Assembly (NCBI RefSeq): GCF_009827455.1
Contig: NZ_WTYZ01000001.1
Coordinates: 2,427,001 to 2,491,000 of the forward strand
Direction of reading: 5' to 3'
Source: Pontixanthobacter aestiaquae
GTDB taxonomy: Bacteria > Pseudomonadota > Alphaproteobacteria > Sphingomonadales > Sphingomonadaceae
DNA: 64,000 bases
In this document: piece after piece, positions 45,878-59,300 of the stretch
How the letters are laid out: every line of letters starts with the position of its first letter
Position numbering within the stretch: the stretch's first letter is position 1
The notes under the pieces: generated by a model
Database searches by the model: none
The model's input: only the letters and a program-made list of their open reading frames with translations
What the model was told of the DNA's origin: nothing
Translations under genes and position numbers: made by a program

Positions 45878-47338
45878 TTAGCTCAGTTTCCAATCCCAGC
45901 CGAGCGGATCGCCATCCATTAGTTCGACGCCCTTGGCGGCCAGTTCATCGCGGACCGCATCGGAGGTCGTGAAGTCCTTCTCCGCGCGGGCAGCCTTCCG
46001 GCGTTCCATCGCGTCCTCGGTTTCGGCTTCGGTGAGCTGGGCGCCTTGCGGCCGGATGCGCAGATCGGTGCGCGTTAGGTTGAGCAGGTCGAGCCCGAGA
46101 ACCGAGTCCATCTTCTCGATCACTGCGCGCTTGATGCCGGCATCCACTTTTTTGACTGCCAACGCCTCTTCCAACGCTGTGAGTGCGATGGGCGTGTTCA
46201 GATCGTCGGCCAACGCGGCGTCGAATTTCTCCAAAATTGGAGCAAATTTCTGATGCGACGGATCGCCCGCGATAGCAGTGGCCAGACGCTCAACCGCCAT
46301 CACAATCCGCTTCAGCCGCGTCAGGGCAGCATTCAGTCCGTCCCAGCTAAACTCCAACTCACTCCGATAGTGCGCCTGTAAGCACATCATACGGTAAGCG
46401 AGCGGATGGTAACCCTTGTCGAGCAGCAATTGCAGCCGCAAAAACTCGCCGGACGATTTTGACATCTTGCCCGAACGCTCCACCAGAAAGTTGTTGTGCA
46501 TCCAAAAGCGCGCGCCTGAATTGGTGGCTTCGCTGAGTCCGCCGCAGCCGCAGAATGCTTGGTTCTGCGCAATTTCGTTCGGATGGTGAATTTCGCGATG
46601 ATCGATCCCGCCGGTGTGAATGTCGAAGGGGAAACCGAGCAGCTTCTCACCCATCACCGAGCATTCGAGATGCCAGCCGGGAGCTCCCCTGCCCCACGGC
46701 GAATCCCACTCCATCTGGCGTGTCTCGCCAGCAGGAGTTTTGCGCCAGATCGCAAAGTCGGCGGCGTTGCGTTTGCCCTCCACGGCATCGATCCGGCCTT
46801 CGCCGTCTTCGGTTACAGCCCGCGCTAACCGGCCATAATCATCAATTGTGGTCGTATCGAAATACAGGCCCGTTTCGCATTCGTAGCAGTGCTTATCAGC
46901 GATGCTCTTTGCGAAGTCGAGCATCTCTTCAATATAGTCTGTTGCGACCGACCAATGCGCAGGCTGGCGGATATTGAGCGCCTTGATGTCTTCCCAATAC
47001 GCCTCGGTATAATGCTTGGCGATCTGCCAGATATCTTGGGCTTTTTCGGCCGCCATCTTCTCCAGCTTGTCCTCACCCTCATCAGCATCATCGGTCAGAT
47101 GGCCGACATCGGTGATGTTGATGACATGCTTGAGTTTATAGCCTTTCCAGCTCAACGTGCGGCCGAGGATATCGGCGAATACATAGGCGCGCATATTGCC
47201 GATATGCGGGTAATTATAAACCGTGGGGCCGCAGGTGTAGACGCGTGCCTCGCCAGCATGGACGGGCTCGAAAACCTCAAGGCTGCGGGTCAGGCTGTTG
47301 AACAGGCGCAGTTCGTTCTGGGAGGCGGCGTCACTCAT
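45878..47338 (-). CDS. cysS: Cysteinyl-tRNA synthetase
   Basis: Class I aminoacyl-tRNA synthetase of 486 residues. Cysteine-binding YTCGPTVYN, the HIGH-type motif PHIGNMRAYV and KMSKSSGEF are present, as is the GAPGWHLECSVM zinc site. The ATG at 47338 (MSDAASQNEL) is preferred over upstream ATGs. It starts only 59 bases after the end of the tpsA gene, with no visible terminator between them. Confidence 0.96.
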   Translation of the reverse strand: MSDAASQNELRLFNSLTRSLEVFEPVHAGEARVYTCGPTVYNYPHIGNMRAYVFADILGRTLSWKGYKLKHVINITDVGHLTDDADEGEDKLEKMAAEKAQDIWQIAKHYTEAYWEDIKALNIRQPAHWSVATDYIEEMLDFAKSIADKHCYECETGLYFDTTTIDDYGRLARAVTEDGEGRIDAVEGKRNAADFAIWRKTPAGETRQMEWDSPWGRGAPGWHLECSVMGEKLLGFPFDIHTGGIDHREIHHPNEIAQNQAFCGCGGLSEATNSGARFWMHNNFLVERSGKMSKSSGEFLRLQLLLDKGYHPLAYRMMCLQAHYRSELEFSWDGLNAALTRLKRIVMAVERLATAIAGDPSHQKFAPILEKFDAALADDLNTPIALTALEEALAVKKVDAGIKRAVIEKMDSVLGLDLLNLTRTDLRIRPQGAQLTEAETEDAMERRKAARAEKDFTTSDAVRDELAAKGVELMDGDPLGWDWKLS

Positions 47339-47397
47339 GCGCATCGCCATGCACATGAGCGCCCAATCGGGTCAAGCCATCAAACGTTCAGCGCAGC

Positions 47398-50300
47398 CTA
47401 TTCCGCCGGTTCGAGTTCGCCCTCTGTTGGGCACACTCCGCTCGGTTCGTCGCAATCCACATCGGCTTCGCCCTCGTCTTCCTCGCCGACCCACAGATCT
47501 TCGTTGCCCGCGCCCGTTACCGGCTCATCGATCAGCGGATCAAGCTCACGCTCGGGATCTTCGCGGAGTTCGACAAGGATCGTGCCGATACTGCCATCAG
47601 CGGGCGTAGTGCCCGGGATTTGCTCCTCGATCAGATCCTGGACGGGATCATTTGTCGTAGGATTGGCCGGATCGACAGGATCAATCACCGCCGCACAGCT
47701 TGCCGGATTAGCGATGAGGCAGCCGTTTATGGTCGATGCCGGATCAAAATCCGCCGATATGTCGGCGAGTGGAATTGTGTCGATACCGGCAACGCCGTCC
47801 ACAATGCCATTGATCACGATAGCGACATCGGGATTGCTCGAATTGATCGTAACCGTATCTGCTACAAAGCCGCGGCGATCACCAAAGTCTGTACCTTCGC
47901 CGGTGTTCTGGATCAGCAGCGCATCATCCACCGTGAAAGTAACGGTGCTGCCCTGGATCACGCCATCATCGCGGATTGCCCCGTCATTCTGGCCCAACCG
48001 CGTATCGATGTCCGTGACGGCAGCACCCGCAATATCAGCTTGCGCTGTGGGGCTTGTTGCGACGATCGCTCGTGCGGCCAGATTGATCGAACCAGTAATC
48101 GCGGAATTGGCATCTTCGACTCGCAAATTGCCCGTTTCCGGATCAATGCTGAGCAAATTACCCGCATCGATGTTCAGCGCGGTATCCGCGCTTGCATTGC
48201 CGACTACGCCGTTGCCGATCACGCCAATATCGTTACCCGCGCTGAGCGAAAAGCTGCCGCCCTGACCGATATTGCCATCGGCAGCACCTCCGGTTCCCGC
48301 GCCGACTGCGACGGCGAGATCATCGACCGTCATATTACCCTCGCCCGTAGTCACGCCATTTGCCGAGATCGTGACATCGCCGCCGCTGTGAACGCGCGAG
48401 AACTCGTCATTGTCCAGTTCAAAGCCCTGTGCACCACCTGCACCGCCCAGCGTGATATCGCCGTCGGTTGCGATATTGATTGTGTCGGTCTGGTCGCTGC
48501 GCCCCAATGCGCCGCTCGTGCCGATGGTAATGTCGCCCGACTGTGCATTGATCACCTGCCCCGCCGCAACGGCTTGCAGATCAATCAAACCGTTCACGTC
48601 CATAGTCAGATCATTCGCCGCCGAGACCGCCGCATTGACGGTCAAGTCACCGCCCACAGTGAAGGAGATATTTCCGCCGCTTGATGTGACTTGCTGCGTG
48701 CCTTGCATGCCCGATATCGGCGTTGGTGATGTCGTGATAACTGGCGCGCCATTCACTTCCGTCGAACCGCCGCTGACGACAGTGATATAGCCCGTTGCCG
48801 TCACACCTTGCAGATCAAGGTTTCCGCCCGCGGTAATGTCGGCGCCGCCATTGGTGGCATCGACGGTTGTTTGAAGATCACCCAGCGCGGTCAGCGAGAC
48901 AGTTGTACCGGTTGCGTCGACCAGTTCAGTCACCGCTACGTCAGTGGTCACAGCGACTGCTCCTGCATCCGCCTGCAAGGTTGCGGCTACGCCGCTTAGC
49001 GTGCCGATGGTGATACCTTGCGTGGCAGTAATGTCAGCCACACCATTGGCACCGGCTGCGATTGTATCTGCGGCGAGTGAGCCGGTGACATCGACAACGG
49101 CTCCATTGCCACCCGTGATGCTGGTCGCCGTAACGTCGCCGTCGCCTGTGACGGAAACGAAATCATCGGCATTCGCGCCAGTGAATTGAGCCCCGCCATC
49201 GGTGAAGACTATGACCGCCTGATCGGCATCGAGTGTGGTTCCGGTAAATCCGCCAGTTCCGGCATCGGCGCGGATATCTGCGCCCGCGGATAATGCTCCG
49301 GCGGATACGCTCCCGGCGCCGCCCGATTCCAGATCAATTGTGCCGCCTGCATTCGCTTGCCCAATCGTGACCGAGCTACCTTTGATGTCGAGATCAAAAG
49401 TCGCCGTCGCGGTGCCGATATCGGCCAATCCGGCTGCATCAATGTCGATGGTGCCGCCTGACGTAACGGTATCGATAGTGGCCGCACCGACCAGCGATTG
49501 GCTGGTCACGTTTCCACCTGCTGCTACGCTCTGCAAAGTGGTGGTCGCGCCGCTGAGCGCGACAGAACCATCAGCTGCAATGGTCTGCCCATTAATTCCG
49601 TCCTGCGCAGTGCCAGAGACATCACCAGCTGCATTAATATTCGCGAAGTCCAACGCGCCGCCGCTTTGGATGCCAACATTTTGCGCTGTAATAATGTCAT
49701 TGAAAACAACATTGCCACCCGCCGTGATGGTCACGGATGTCAGATCAAGCGCGATATCGCTGAGCGAAACATCGGTACCCGCATCGATAAGAACATCGCC
49801 GCCAGTGAGGATATTGCCACTGCTAACTTCACCTGCGATCGCAGTGAAATTAACGCCGTTCGCGCTTGTAATATTTCCGGACACACCAATCGAGTTTCCG
49901 GCTAGGAAATCGATCACACCGCTCGCGGTGACGGTAACGGCATTGATGTCGCCGCCTGCATCCGCAGTGAAGTCGCCACCCTGTACATTCGCATCCGCCA
50001 CGAAGATGTCGCCTGCTGCGACCATGTCGACGTTTCCACCGATAGCGGTATCGCCCAAAAGATTGATCGAGCCAATTGCGGTCAGCGCACTTGCACCCGG
50101 CCCGGCGGTTAAATCGACGCCGGTAATATTGCCGTTCCCGGCCCGTCCACCATTCGCATCGAGCACAATGTCTGTTTCAAGGTCGATCGTCGATCCCGCT
50201 GTCAGCGTCACGAAGTCGATCTGTCCGCCAAACACATCGACAGATCCGCCAGCAGATGAATTTCCGAGGTCGATCAGATCGCCGGAGATGACAATATCGC

Positions 50301-53300
50301 CGCCGGTGATAATCGAGTTGAGGCCTGTGGTTACGTTACCCACCGCTGTCGCAATAAAGTCTGTCGCCGCCTCCGCATGATCGACGTTGATATTGGCGGC
50401 GCTGCCGAGCGCGATAGCACCGCCTGAGTCCATATTGTCGATAGCCAGATCGCCGCCCGTTGTGGTGCCGTCAATCGCACCACCTGCGGTTGTATTGCGC
50501 AGGATGATCGCACTGCCTGTCAGATCGATTTGGTTGACAGCCGTGACATCGGTACCTTTGATCGTGCCGCCAGAGGTGATCACAACATCGTTGCTACTGG
50601 CCGCCGAAGTGAAGGCCACACCGCCGCCCGCATCGACACTGAAGTCGCCGCCCTGCGCATCCAAGTCGCCAAATCCGACATTGCCGACCGCGTCAAAATC
50701 AATAGCGCCGCCAACGGTTACCGCGCCAGTGCCATCGATATCGCCAGCGGTAGCGTTGAGAGTCAGATTGCCGCCAATGGTACCGCTATTGAGTGCAACC
50801 GAGGCACCGAAGATGCTCGTATTACCACCACTGATCGCGTTGCCGACGCGCGGTGTGCCGGTTGCGGTTACCGTAATATCATCAGCAGCGTCGAGAGTGC
50901 CCGTAGCGGTCATATCCGCATCGCTCGTGAGAGCGATATTCGAACCGGCAAGCGATTCCGCTGCGAAAACAATTGCATTCGGTTGACCGGCATTGGCCGC
51001 ATCGAGCCTGACCGCAAACAGATCGATGCCTGCGCCGGTTGCCGTCGCTGAATCCACAGTGATCGAGCCGTCTGCCTCAATCACGACATCGTCACCCGCT
51101 GTCACCGTGCCCAGCGTGATGTTACCGAGAGAGCGAACCGCGACATCTTCTCCGGCAGACAATGCCCCGCTGACCGCGACATCACCGGCAGCAAGCATTG
51201 CAATCGTGCCGCTTGTCGGCGTGCCTGTGCTGGTCGCCGCGCTTGTCACCGCAATATTGCGGTCCGACGAGACAAGAATATCGCCGCCGTTTGTTGTTGT
51301 ATTGCCGGTGCTGACATCGCTGGTCGCACCCGCCGCGCTCAGCGCGATGCTAGCGCCAAGACCAGAGGTTGTGACGTTCCCAGCGGTAATCGAACCGGCA
51401 GAAGCCGTCGCCGTCACACCATTCACAGCAGACACATCGCCAACCGTGATCGCCTGAGCGGCCAGATCAACCGTCGCGCCGCCAAGGATTTCGCCATTGA
51501 CCGTATTAATGCCAATGGCCCCATTGGCGGCCGAAACAGTGACCGCTCCGGTCGCTACAAGTTTATCGAACAGCGCATCCGCGCCGCTGGTTGCCGTGAT
51601 CGTCGAACCGGCAATATCGCCGACCGCAATGTCTCCGCCGTCGAGCTGGATCGCCCCTGCCGTGAGGATATCATCACCGGCGATCGCACCCACCGCGGTG
51701 AACAGAACATCTGCGCTTCCGGTCACGTTGCCATAGCTAATCGCACCGCCAGCATCGGCGATGAAATTGCCGCCTTGCACGTCGATAGTTCCGAAGTTGA
51801 TATTGTTCACCGCATCCGCCGTCAGCGATCCGCCAATCGCGGTATTGCCCGAGATATCGATTGAACCAAGCGCGGTCAGCGCGCTCGCGCCGGGCCCGGC
51901 CGTCAGATCGACACCGGTGATATTGCCGTTACCGTTACTGGGGAGTCCGACCGTGCTCAGGTCAATCGTCTCCAAATCAGCAGCGGCGCCGGCGACCAAG
52001 GTCACAAAATCAATCTGACTGCCGGTGATATTGACTGAGCCGCCTGCAGACGAATTACCCAGATCGATAATATCGCCAACGATCAGGATATTCCCGCCGG
52101 TAATAATCGAATTCAATCCGGTCGTTACGTTGCCAACCGCCGTGGCATTAAAATCGGTCCCGGCTTCGGCATGATCAGCGGTGATGCTCCCGGCAGCGTC
52201 CAGCGTGATCGCATCATCATCGGAGATAATATTATCGACCAAGATGCCCCCGCCGGAGGCCGACATATTGATTGGGCCATTCGTCGTGACATTTTTCAGC
52301 GTGATAGCCCTGCCTGTTAGATCAACCTGATTGCTCGCCGCGACATTCGCACCATCGACAGTGCCATCAGCGGTGATCGCCACATTCGCGCTGCTGGTTG
52401 CCGAGGTGAAAGCGACATCCCCGCCCGCATCAACGGTGAAATCGCCGCCTTGTGCTGCGAGGTCACCAAATCCGACATTGCCGGCCGCATCGAAGTCAAT
52501 CGCGCCGCCGACGGTAACCGCGCCATTGCCGTCGATATCGCCAGCAGTAGCGTTGAGCGTCAAATTGCCGCCGATTGTGCCATGGTTCAGTGCGACCGAA
52601 GCGCCAGTTATGCTCGTATTGCCGCCACTTGTAGCGATCAGGACTGTGGGTGTTCCCGTGGCGCTGATAGAGATGTCGGTCGCCGCATCGACTTCGACGA
52701 ACGCCGCATCGCCTGCGGTTGCATCGGCACTGACGGACCCGCCCGAGGTCACTTCGCCGACATTAATTGTTTGCGCGGTTAGCGTGATGTCGCCGTCGCT
52801 GTCGACGTCTCCCCTTCCGGTATTGGCTCCGATTGCACCGTTGAGTGCCGAAACCGTGATCGCATTGGGCGAGATCAAACTGTCGAATAGAATATCCGTG
52901 TCGCTAGTCAGTGCGATATTGGCTGCATCGACATTGCCAACCGCGATATCGCCGCCATCAAGCTCTGCCGTGCCGGCTGCGGTTACGTCGCCGCCGGTGA
53001 TCGCGCTGTTGGCATTGAAGATCGCATCACCGCTGGTCGTCGCGCCGGTAAAGTCGATTGCCCCGCCTGCATCAACGGCAAAGCCACCGCCCTGAGCATC
53101 CAGGTCGCCAAAGCCGACATTGCCAGTCGCGTCGAAGTCAATCGCGCCGCCGACGGTGACAGTTCCGTTGCCGTCGATATCGCCAGCCGTCGCGTTGAGC
53201 GTCAGATTGCCGCCGATTGTACCATTATTCACCGCCACTGACGCACCTGTGATGCTCGTGTTGCCGCCGCTGATCGCGTTGGCGACTGTGGGCGTGCCCG

Positions 53301-56300
53301 TCGCGGAAATGGTGATGTCCGTTGCCGCATCCAAGGTTCCGAAGGTTGCATTGCCGTTGGTTGCTGATGCACCGACTGATCCGGTCGCTGTCACGTCGCC
53401 CAGTGCTATAGACTCAGCCGTGAGCGTCACATCATTGCCGCTATCGATATCGCCTTTGCCGGTATTGGCACCGATGGCACCATTTGCCGCAGTTACCGTG
53501 ATCGCATTGGGTGAAGTCAGGCTGTCGAACAGAATGTCCGCGCCGCTGGTCAGATCGATATTGGCAGCGCCCACATCGTTCACTGCAATATTGCCGCCGG
53601 TCAAATCGGCTGTGCCGCTTGCAGTGACATCACCGCCATTGATTGCGCCCGTGGTTGCCATAACGACATTGCCGTTAGCCGACGCTGCAACGAAACCAAT
53701 CGTGCCACCCGCGTCTGCGTTGAAATTTCCGCCTTGGGCATCGAGCGAGCCGACCGCGATATTAGCCGTCGCATCTAGATCGATTGCTCCGCCCACATTG
53801 ATTGCGCCCGTCCCGCTCACATCGCCGCCGGTCGCATCAAGCGTCAGATTGCCGCCGATGTCTCCCAAATCAAGAGCAACCGATTGGCCGCGCAGCGTTA
53901 CAGAGGTGCCAGCGGTAGCATCACCCACATCAACCGCTCCGGCAGCAGTGACAGTTGTCCCGTTGTTCGAGCTGGTCGAACCGATTATCGCATCGCCGAG
54001 ATTGGTCACCACTGTCAGCGCCTGACCGGTCGAGCCAGCAGAGGTGATATCGATTGAACCAGCGGTCAGCCGGTTCAGGCTTGCCGAAGTGAAGTCTCCG
54101 CCAGTCAGCGTGCCGTCGACCGTCAATGTCAGAAGGCCATTCGAATTCGCGCTCGCGATATCCGCGTCACCGAGAACGCTGATGGTCATTCCCGGACTAA
54201 CCGATTGTGCGTCTAGCGCGCCACTGGTTAGGTTGCCATCCACATTCAGAGTCACATTGTTCCCTGACGTGATGTTCCCCACAATGGTGTTGCCCGCCGA
54301 TGTGATACTGCCCGAAGCAGCAGCGCTGATATCGCCCGCATTGACATTGGCTGCAGAGTCCACCTGCACGCTGAGCGTGTCTGACGTCAGATCGCCCGTG
54401 CTTACATCGCCAACGGTCGAAGTGAGCGTAACAAATCCGCCGGTTGAGCGAACATTGCCGATGCCAATCGACGTCCCATCAATGGCTACTCCCGCCGCAG
54501 CCAGAATGTCCCCGCCTGTAATTGCAGTGCCGTCAAGATTGACCAGACGTGATCCATCTATTCCCGCGAAATCGAGCGTTCCATTTGCATCAAAGACGAT
54601 GTCGGCGACTGCGCCCGTGGTCGTAATCGTACCGGCATCGATATTACCGCCCGCAAACATCCGGGCTCCGCCCGCCGCAGAAACATTCAGCGTCGTCACA
54701 TTGCCGGCCGCATCAATGCGAACCGAGGAGGTGCTGGTGATATTACCGGTGGAAGCATCGCCTGCCGTCGCATTTATGTTGGTGATGAACCCGGTATCGA
54801 GATCGCCAACATCAATCGATACACCTTCGAGCGTCATTATGCTGGCGGAGGTCAGCGAACCACCCGTGATTGTGCCTAGCGTAAGAAAATCGATGAATTG
54901 AGAGGATGTCAGATCGGTGAAACTGATATTGTCGCCGCGCAGGAAAATATCCTGAGCGCCAGTGACCGTACCAAGGAACACATCGCCTGCGCCGGTTGTC
55001 GCGGCTGTCAGACGAATGTCACGATTACCGTCAATATTGATCGCCCCGAAACTGATATTGTTACCTGCGTCAATTCGCGCAGTGCGATCCCCGAGATTGT
55101 AGATCCCGACATTGATCGAGCCGGGAACGGTGTAATTGAACGTACCGCCGGTCCCGTCGATCAGTTGACCATCGGTATCGATCAATGCCGCGTTGACATC
55201 CTCACCGACCGCAATCTGGATATTGTTGGCACTGGTCAGCGAGCTGGTACCCAGCAGGCTGCCCGCCGCGCTAATGACGATAGAATCGCTGGTAATGGCC
55301 GCGTCTAGAAGGTTCACATCGCCTTCAGTGCTGATTGCAGAGAATTGATTGCTTGCGCCCAATGCGGTCGCAATACCGCTGGTGCCCATGACAATGTCAG
55401 AGCGGGTTGTGATCAGGATATCCTGCGCATTGACTGTGCCTTGCTCGACCAGCAACGCAATCACACCATTGTTGCTGCTTTGGCCAATCTCGATCCGGTT
55501 GTCGGCAGAGATGTTACCGAAACAGACATTCCCCTGCAGGCAATTCGCGTCGAGCAAACCATTGTCATCGCTTTGCGCAAAACCGTTGGCTGGTGCGTCG
55601 TTGATATCGGCCTGGATCGAGCTTGCATTTATAGTGCCAGCGAGCGCGTCAACCGCACTGCCCGTCAGGATCACTGCCCCGCCATTTGCATTCACAATGC
55701 CGCCAATCGCCACGGAGGCGATCGGGGTGTTCGGAACGCTGATCAGGTTGGTGATGTCTCCCGCGAGCAGGCTCAGATTGGGGCCATTCGCAAAGGGGCT
55801 GGCAAGGTTGATGAAGGACGTGGGGTCATTCGCTGCCGCAACTGTGGCGCCAGAGACGATGATAATGTCATCGCCGCTCCGGACCGACAGCGCATTATCC
55901 GCAGTGGTACTCGAACCCGCTGCGAAAGTGGCGCTGCCGCCGACACGAACAACAATGTCGTTATAGGACTGAACCGTGCCGGTAATCGTCACATTTTCGT
56001 TCGGATCATAGAGCGGAACACCGGCGGTCGTATCGAGCCCGGCGTCAATGATTATGCCGCCGAAATTGGAAAGGCCTTGCGGACCGATAGCCACAGCATC
56101 GTTGAGCACCACAGAGCCGCGCGCATTGAGCAAGATAAACGGTGCCGCGCGCAGATCATCAGCCGAAATGTCGCCGCCTGCCAGCACAAACATCTCATTG
56201 CCCGAGCTCACAGTTGATCCCGTTCCAGAGGTGAAATCGCCGCCTGATACCGAAGTGAAATTGCCTGCTACATCGATCGAAACAGTTGGAGTAGCGTTGT

Positions 56301-59300
56301 TGGTGTGCGTGACCGCGACGTTTCCGTCGGTGTTCAACTGAGTTGTTCCGCCGACTGTGACTTGACCATCGCCATCGAAATCAAAAATGATGTCACCAGC
56401 AGTATTGATCGCCATGCTGTTGGTGATCGTGATCGGGCCGCTGCCGCTCGACATCACGAAGCCGCCACCGACAATTGCCGCTGCGCCCGACGCATCGACA
56501 TCGAGCGAACCCAGAGTGATCAAACCAGCCGGATCAACCGAAAGATCAGTGATCGTGACCAGACCGCCAATGCCCGCTCCCCCGACACCGCCCGCGCCGC
56601 CTGCTCCATTGGCGAGTAAATCGACATTACCGAGAGTAATGATGCCCGGACTGCCGTCGAGAATTTCGAGCGCAGTTGTGCCGCCAATCCCGTCACCGCC
56701 ATTGCCGTCTGCGCCGATCACGGTCAGTCCGTCATCACCGCCGATCCCGCCCGAGCCGCCAAAACCGACAGCAGTCAATTGCAAATCGCCGCCTTGGATA
56801 GTGCCGCCGGTTGCACGCAGAGTTTGCGAACCGCCCGTACCAACACCGCCCGTGCCGCCTGTTCCCGCAAAACCGCCAGAGCCCATATCGACATTTCCGC
56901 CCTGGCCGCCGCTGCCGCCCGTGCCATTGCTGGCGATATTCGCCCCATCAGCCAAAGTGAGTGTGCTTCCGCTGCCTGCTTCGATGAGGGTGGTCCCGCC
57001 ATCAGCATCACCGCCAATGCCGCCACCACCGCCCGTGCCGCCACCGAAATTACTTCCGCCGCGACCGCCCGTTCCGGCATTGGCACCGCTATCGAGTATT
57101 GTCGTCGCCCCGCCGAGGTCTAACGATGCTCCGGCACCCGAAATGGCAAAACGTATCTCTCCGCCCAAGGCATTTCCGCCTGCGCCGCCCTCGCCCGCAT
57201 CGACGACCATGTCGCCTTGGCCGCCGGCGCCGCCAGCGCCGCCATTGCCGAATGTGTACAAGAACATATCCGGCGCACTGATTAACAGCGGCCCGGTTCC
57301 GGAGAATTCGACATCGACAAAGCCGCCAGCGCCCAAGCCGCCGCTCGCGCCATCGGCACCGTCCTGAGCGTCACCCGCATTTCCGCCATTGCCTGTGGCC
57401 TGAACGGTAAAACTGGTCAGATTGTTGAGTGCTCCGGCAAAGCGCCCGGTCATCGCACCGCCGGTTCCCGCTCCGCCGCGCCCTTCCGTCGTATTCGTGC
57501 CATCGTCAGAACCAGTCCCGCCAAAGCCACTGATTTCGGCAAAGAATGTCTGGATATCGAGCACGCCTGCGCTGCCGACATCCATGGTGATTTCCCCGCC
57601 GGTCCCCGAACCTGCGTCTCCGATCGTGCCATTGAAATCATTGCCCGCATCGGTGCCGGTGCCCGTTAGCGAAATCGAGAGATCATTAAGCGCCAAAGTG
57701 CCGTCGATCACAAAAATATCGACGGTGCCGCCATCGGCATTGCCCGGCGCAAACAGTCCGTCGGCACCAATAGCATTGGCGGTCAAATCGACATTACCCA
57801 GTGCAGTAATCGTGGCTCCGCCATCTACTTCGATAGATAACAAGCCGCCGGTCGCATCCGCTCCGGTACTTTGGCTACTGCTCGTACCACTAACACCCGT
57901 AGCATTGGCTGTTGCCTGAAAATCGGAGACGAGAGTCAATGCCGAACCAGCGCCGCGCGCAATCAAAGCGACTTCGCCGCCCGCCGTCGTGCCATTTGCG
58001 CCGTTCGGTCCCTCGAAGCCAAACGTCAAAGACCCGCCGAAGCCGCCTTCCGCACCAACCGCGTCCGCGCTGACTATCGCAGGGCCGCCGGTTCCAACAA
58101 TATCAAGCGTCCCGCCGCTTTCCGCAATCAGTTCCACGGTTCCTGCGGTCGCGCTTCCAGCGTCACCGCCGTCGCCCAGATCGTTAAAGTTGACGAAATC
58201 GACGCCGCCGCCGCCGCCGCCGCCGCCAGACGCGTTGGCATTGGTTGAGCCGTTGGTCAGCAAAGTCGCCGTCGCGCCATCGCGAGCAATTATTTGCACG
58301 AGGCCAGCCTCGGCATTGCCACCAGAACCGCCATCACCTGCATCGACCGCGCCGCCGATGCCGAAGTTCAAATCGACGCCATTGCTACCAAGGCCACCGG
58401 TTGCAGCCGCCACCACAGTCAGCGCGGCATCCGATGTCAGAACGCCCGCCGCGCCATTGACGTCCAGTATCGCCGTTCCGCCGCGCGCTTCACCGCCTGC
58501 ACCGCCATTGCCGCCATCGCCATCGGCGAATCCGCCTTCACCGCCGGTTGCCGATGCGTCAACCGTGGCAGTTGTCAAATTGACCGCAACATCGTTGACG
58601 TTCAGCCGCGCTATACCGCCCGTCGCGTCACCGCCATCTGCACCATCACGGCCAGACCCTCCCCGACCGCCTGTTCCCAGGGCGCGCACGATATAGCTCG
58701 GGTCTGAGCCGTCATCTTGATTCAGATTAATCGTCGCAGAGCCGCCAAGGCCCGCCCCGCCAATGCCGCCATCGTTGACCGCTTCGCCAGTGCTAGGGCC
58801 GAAACTGTCGCCGCCGACACCGCCTTCGCCATCGGACGACACCGTCAGGGTTGCAAAAGAAATGTTCCCGGCAACATTGTTGAACACAGCATCGCCGCCG
58901 GTAGCGGAACCACCATCACCGCCGTCTTCACCAGGCAGAAATACTTGGGCTAAGGCATCGAAGCGTCCGCTACTTGAACCGCCGCGTCCGCCATATGCAT
59001 CGGTGCTTACAAGGACATCCCCTGCGGTGATTGTCGCGCTTCCGTTCAGATTGAACGTTGCTGTGCCGCCGATTGCATTACCGCCCGCGCCTCCAGCAAC
59101 TCCATCGCCGAATCCGCCATCGCCGCTATTGAATTCAGTATTGCCGCGCGCGGTCACGCTGAGCTGGTTGGTTACGGTCAGCGAACCGTCGATGGCATTA
59201 AACGTCGCTGTGCCGCCAATGCCATCGCCGGCATCACCAGCAAGGGTACCAGCGTTAAATTCACCAAATGCGCCATCACCGCCAACACCGTCGGCAGTAA

